From NCBI GenBank assembly GCA_958405355.1, contig CATYEA010000155.1, forward strand, positions 1 to 5,202: DNA of 5,202 nt. Direction: 5' to 3'. Source of the stretch: an uncultured Lachnospiraceae bacterium (GTDB lineage Bacteria > Bacillota > Clostridia > Lachnospirales > Lachnospiraceae). Below the pieces are notes generated by a model. The model was not told the origin of the DNA. It saw nothing but the letters and a program-made list of their open reading frames with translations, and searched no databases. A program made the translations under genes and the position numbers. This document shows, in pieces, positions 3,886 through 5,202 of this stretch; positions within the stretch are counted from its first letter, which is position 1, and each line of letters opens with the position of its first letter.

Positions 3886-5202
3886 ATGCATGACAAAACT
3901 CTTTATCTGGAATGTTACTCCGGCATCAGCGGTGACATGACCGTCGCCGCCCTGATTGATCTTGGCGTTGACCATTCCTATCTTTTAAATGCTTTAAACA
4001 GCCTGAATCTGGATGGATATCAGGTAAAAATATCCCGGGTCAATAAATCCGGCATTGATGCCTGCGACTTTGACGTCATTCTGGACAAGGCCCACGAAAA
4101 TCATGACCATGACATGGAATACCTCCATGGAAGCGGTCACCATGAACATTCTCACGAGCATGGTGAACACAGTCATGAGCATCATCATAAACACCATCAT
4201 GAACACCGGAATCTGGAAAGCATTCAGGCAATCATTAACAGCGGAAACATCAGCCGCCGGGCGAAAGTCATCGCTTTAAAGATCTTTCAGGTCATTGCGG
4301 AAGCAGAGGCTAAAGCCCACAATAAACCTCTGAATGAGGTACATTTTCATGAAGTTGGCGCTGTAGATTCCATCGTTGATATCGTAGCTCTTGCCGTCTG
4401 CATGGACGCTTTAAATATTCAAAATGTCATTGTTTCTGAACTGTATGAAGGTCAGGGAACTGTCCGCTGCCAGCATGGTATCCTTCCGATTCCGGTACCG
4501 GCCGTTGCCAATATTGTTTCCGCTTATGGGCTTCCAATGCACATTATGAATATCCAGGGTGAATTTGTCACTCCAACCGGAGCCGCCATTGCCGCTGCCC
4601 TCAGTACCGCACATAAACTTCCTGAACATTTCCGGGTATTAAAAACCGGTATCGGCGCCGGAAAACGGGAATATGAAAAGGCCAGCATTCTTCGGGCTAT
4701 GCTTATTGAAGATTTGGACAAAAAATCAGCTTCGGAGACTTCTGAAACACCTGTTTCAGAAAAAGTTTCCGGTTCCGAAAGTTTTGAAATCGCTCTGAAC
4801 ACAGAAAAACGTCCGGCCCCGGTAAAACCAAAGGAACGGGAACTTGGTTCCGCAAAACGGGAAGTGGATTTGGAACCGATCTGGAAAATAGAAACCAATC
4901 TGGACGACTGTACCGGCGAAGCTATGGCTTTCACTTTTAATCAATTATTTGAAGCAGGTGCACAGGATTGTTATACAACACCAATATATATGAAGAAAAA
5001 CCGGCCGGCCACCATGCTGACAGTCCTCTGCCGTGAATCACTCATTCCAAAAATGGAAGATATTATCTTTACCCATACCACGACCATAGGACTGCGTAAA
5101 TATCCGGTGGAACGGACCATTCTCCCAAGAGAAGTCCGTGCTGTGGATACTCCATGGGGTAAAGCTCATGTAAAATACACCACCTGGAAGGGCCACATTT
5201 AC
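3886..5202 (+). CDS. larC: Nickel-pincer cofactor biosynthesis protein LarC (C-terminus cut by window edge)
   Basis: The first 439 codons are open to the last base; the C-terminus lies outside. LarC is the CTP-dependent cyclometallase that inserts nickel into the pyridinium bis-thiocarboxylate mononucleotide made by LarB and LarE, giving the cofactor of lactate racemase LarA and relatives. Family features seen: SGISGDM (12-18), HFHEVGAVDSIVDIV (153-167), TPTGAAIAAAL (229-239), GIGAGKREY (255-263), then a LarC2 half with WKIETNLDDCTGEAM (333-347), KKNRPATMLTVL (370-381) and THTTTIGLRKYPVERT (396-411). The halves are in one frame, joined by a polar Ser/Glu/Lys/Pro linker (about 278-328); in Lactiplantibacillus plantarum they are joined by programmed frameshifting. 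Residues 70-107 hold 18 histidines, a likely metal-binding loop. AGGGGG (3872-3877) lies 8 bases before the ATG. larB, larE and larA are not in the window; they may lie beyond the right edge. Confidence 0.93.
   Translation, partial: MHDKTLYLECYSGISGDMTVAALIDLGVDHSYLLNALNSLNLDGYQVKISRVNKSGIDACDFDVILDKAHENHDHDMEYLHGSGHHEHSHEHGEHSHEHHHKHHHEHRNLESIQAIINSGNISRRAKVIALKIFQVIAEAEAKAHNKPLNEVHFHEVGAVDSIVDIVALAVCMDALNIQNVIVSELYEGQGTVRCQHGILPIPVPAVANIVSAYGLPMHIMNIQGEFVTPTGAAIAAALSTAHKLPEHFRVLKTGIGAGKREYEKASILRAMLIEDLDKKSASETSETPVSEKVSGSESFEIALNTEKRPAPVKPKERELGSAKREVDLEPIWKIETNLDDCTGEAMAFTFNQLFEAGAQDCYTTPIYMKKNRPATMLTVLCRESLIPKMEDIIFTHTTTIGLRKYPVERTILPREVRAVDTPWGKAHVKYTTWKGHIY
4093..4206 (+). other. Histidine-rich segment within larC
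   Basis: Codons 70-107 of larC encode 18 His in 38 residues, interspersed with Glu, Gly, Ser and Asp (for example HEHSHEHGEHSHEHHHKHHH, 86-105). The CAT/CAC repeats are short and imperfect, not a clean tandem array. Such tracts in nickel proteins (HypB, SlyD, UreE) bind or store nickel, so a nickel-buffering role is a reasonable inference here. Confidence 0.85.

Noticed and set aside
3994..4206. Minus-strand frame of about 70 residues very rich in methionine, looking like a small hydrophobic protein
   Set aside because: It is the reverse complement of the CAT/CAC histidine codons of larC (CAT reads as ATG). It has no ribosome site, and the larC reading is strongly supported.
4411..4944. Minus-strand open frames opposite the C-terminal half of larC
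   Set aside because: Shadows of the larC codon pattern; larC motifs occur on both sides of and within this region.
1..5202. An undescribed defence, mobile or biosynthetic system
   Set aside because: Every sizeable open stretch is accounted for by a conserved housekeeping, division, sporulation or cofactor gene in expected order. No direct repeats, inverted terminal repeats, spacer arrays or unknown coding frames were found.

Overview
The window reads as chromosomal DNA of an endospore-forming Firmicute, most likely a Clostridia member of the Lachnospiraceae type. This rests on gene content (SpoIIE, YabP, YabQ), the Bacillus-like order mazG-rqcP-yabP-yabQ-divIC-spoIIE, strong purine-rich ribosome binding sites and moderate GC. 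The family-level placement is inference; no 16S or other marker is present. I see no mobile element, CRISPR array, tRNA or rRNA gene, and no sign of recent transfer.

From about 3727 down to 1, everything reads on the minus strand. A strong sigma-A-like promoter (3698-3727) starts a housekeeping block: mazG (nucleotide clean-up), an HU-family DNA-binding protein gene and rqcP (ribosome quality control). These are packed with gaps of 29 and 4 bases. A sequence matching the sporulation sigma-E consensus (2237-2265) abuts the rqcP stop and precedes yabP and yabQ, two mother-cell sporulation genes 3 bases apart. Then come divIC (cell division) after a 70-base gap and, after 137 bases, the first 335 codons of spoIIE, which runs off the left edge. 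The cluster thus mixes growth, division and sporulation genes, with internal promoters that plausibly let each part be expressed at its own time.

The intergenic region 3631-3885 is divergent. It carries the mazG promoter to the left, a very good extended -10 promoter for the right-hand gene (3802-3830), and several short dyads that could be operators. From 3886 to the right edge is larC, for nickel insertion into the nickel-pincer cofactor of lactate racemase-type enzymes. It is in one frame, has a striking histidine-rich insertion and lacks its C-terminus because the window ends.

Overall this is a conserved core region. I found no convincing evidence of an undescribed system. The points most worth a second look are the short SpoIIE membrane domain, the sigma-E-like promoter dividing the cluster, the HU gene sitting between mazG and rqcP, the His-rich LarC loop, and the dyads between the divergent promoters.
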